From Amycolatopsis sp. NBC_00345 (GTDB lineage Bacteria; Actinomycetota; Actinomycetes; Mycobacteriales; Pseudonocardiaceae): 64,000 nucleotides of DNA. This document shows positions 63,775 to 64,000 of this stretch, piece by piece. A program made the position numbers and the translations under genes. The stretch's first letter is position 1; every line of letters starts with the position of its first letter. Below the pieces are notes generated by a model, which saw nothing but the letters and a program-made list of their open reading frames with translations, was not told the origin of the DNA and searched no databases. The stretch covers positions 9,114,001 through 9,178,000 of the forward strand of contig NZ_CP107995.1 of assembly GCF_036116635.1 (NCBI RefSeq), written 5' to 3'.

Positions 63775-64000
63775 GTGACTGTGCTTGATTCACGACCGGA
63801 CGTTCCAGGCGACCCTCAGGGTCGTATTGCCAACCCGAACGAGGTGCCCGCCGCGCTGATCACCGAAGCCGGAGTCAGCATGGCACCCGTGGAGGATTTC
63901 GGCGCGGGTCGCGGACCGTTCTGGCTGGACGACTGGCTGCGGGCCAACGCCACCGACGTGCTCGCCTGGCGCCGGCACATCCACGCCCACCCGGAGCTGT
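63775..64000 (+). CDS. M20 family metallopeptidase/amidohydrolase (N-terminal part)
   Basis: The frame from GTG 63775, preceded by GGAGGAGG (63761-63768), stays open to the window edge. Its last visible part, VLAWRRHIHAHPEL, is the N-terminal signature of M20 amidohydrolases such as hippurate or N-acyl-amino-acid hydrolases (AmiA/AmiB type). The first 60 residues are an unusual extension. The rest lies beyond the window. The preceding 192 bp hold no gene. Confidence 0.8.
   Translation, partial: MTVLDSRPDVPGDPQGRIANPNEVPAALITEAGVSMAPVEDFGAGRGPFWLDDWLRANATDVLAWRRHIHAHPEL

Overview
The window is a 64 kb chromosomal segment of a high-GC actinomycete, most likely Amycolatopsis or a close relative in the Pseudonocardiaceae. 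This rests on the strong G/C bias at third codon positions, frequent GTG starts, a typical actinobacterial gene set (actinobacterial-style SorC, TetR and MerR regulators, a Ser/Thr kinase with an extracellular domain, mutA-mutB-meaB, punA next to pmmB, tandem P450s with a 3Fe-4S ferredoxin) and the family of long palindromes between genes. No rRNA, tRNA, CRISPR array, insertion sequence or prophage was seen. The segment reads as accessory or peripheral chromosome with a few housekeeping islands.

Layout. 1-5.2 kb: an acidic protein (partial), a DUF3516-type RNA helicase, an F420/NADP-type reductase divergent from a HxlR regulator, and a GNAT acetyltransferase. 5.3-8.5 kb: a polymorphic toxin with an N-terminal WXG/ESX-like region and a C-terminal papain-fold (glutamine deamidase-like) domain, followed by a two-domain putative immunity protein. 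8.6-15.0 kb: a SorC regulator divergent from a polyol-type operon (zinc dehydrogenase, lipoprotein binding protein, two permeases, ATPase). 15.1-19.8 kb: a ferredoxin and three tandem paralogous P450s, divergent from a TetR gene. 19.8-23.5 kb: a frameshifted membrane-protein gene and the deoC-ALDH-short ALDH operon. 23.5-30.7 kb: serine hydrolase, DUF1707 protein, small phosphatase, upp, ECF sigma factor with a membrane partner, TetR, secreted lipase, TetR. 30.8-33.2 kb: a MerR regulator with two tandem aldo-keto reductases. 33.4-40.7 kb: a tightly coupled operon of flavin monooxygenase-like protein, alpha-hydroxyacid oxidase, atypical P450 and cation/proton antiporter, then a two-component system. 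40.7-49.7 kb: small membrane protein, histidyl-tRNA synthetase, hydrolase/flavoprotein/TetR operon, amidohydrolase, an XRE-ImmA-membrane protein trio, a candidate structured RNA, and a flavodoxin. 49.7-55.9 kb: pmmB, glycosyltransferase, punA, two membrane proteins divergent from a MerR regulator. 55.9-64 kb: Ser/Thr kinase, mutA-mutB-meaB (methylmalonyl-CoA to succinyl-CoA), a small membrane protein and the start of an M20 peptidase.

Functional threads. Nucleoside/deoxyribose salvage (deoC, aldehyde dehydrogenases, upp, punA, pmmB) is spread through the window. Carbon intake is served by the SorC-controlled polyol operon, and propionyl-CoA disposal by the mut operon. Redox chemistry is heavily represented: four P450s, several flavoproteins and two aldo-keto reductases.

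The most unusual material is (i) eight long near-perfect palindromes in four sequence families (A-D), mostly at 3' ends of genes, with compensatory changes between copies, some supplying the stop codon of the neighbouring gene; (ii) the 33.4-38.7 kb oxidase/atypical-P450/antiporter operon; (iii) the toxin-immunity pair; (iv) a candidate ~200-nt RNA with three successive stems near 49 kb; and (v) a recurring TCCAC-N-GTGGA-like motif inside coding sequences.
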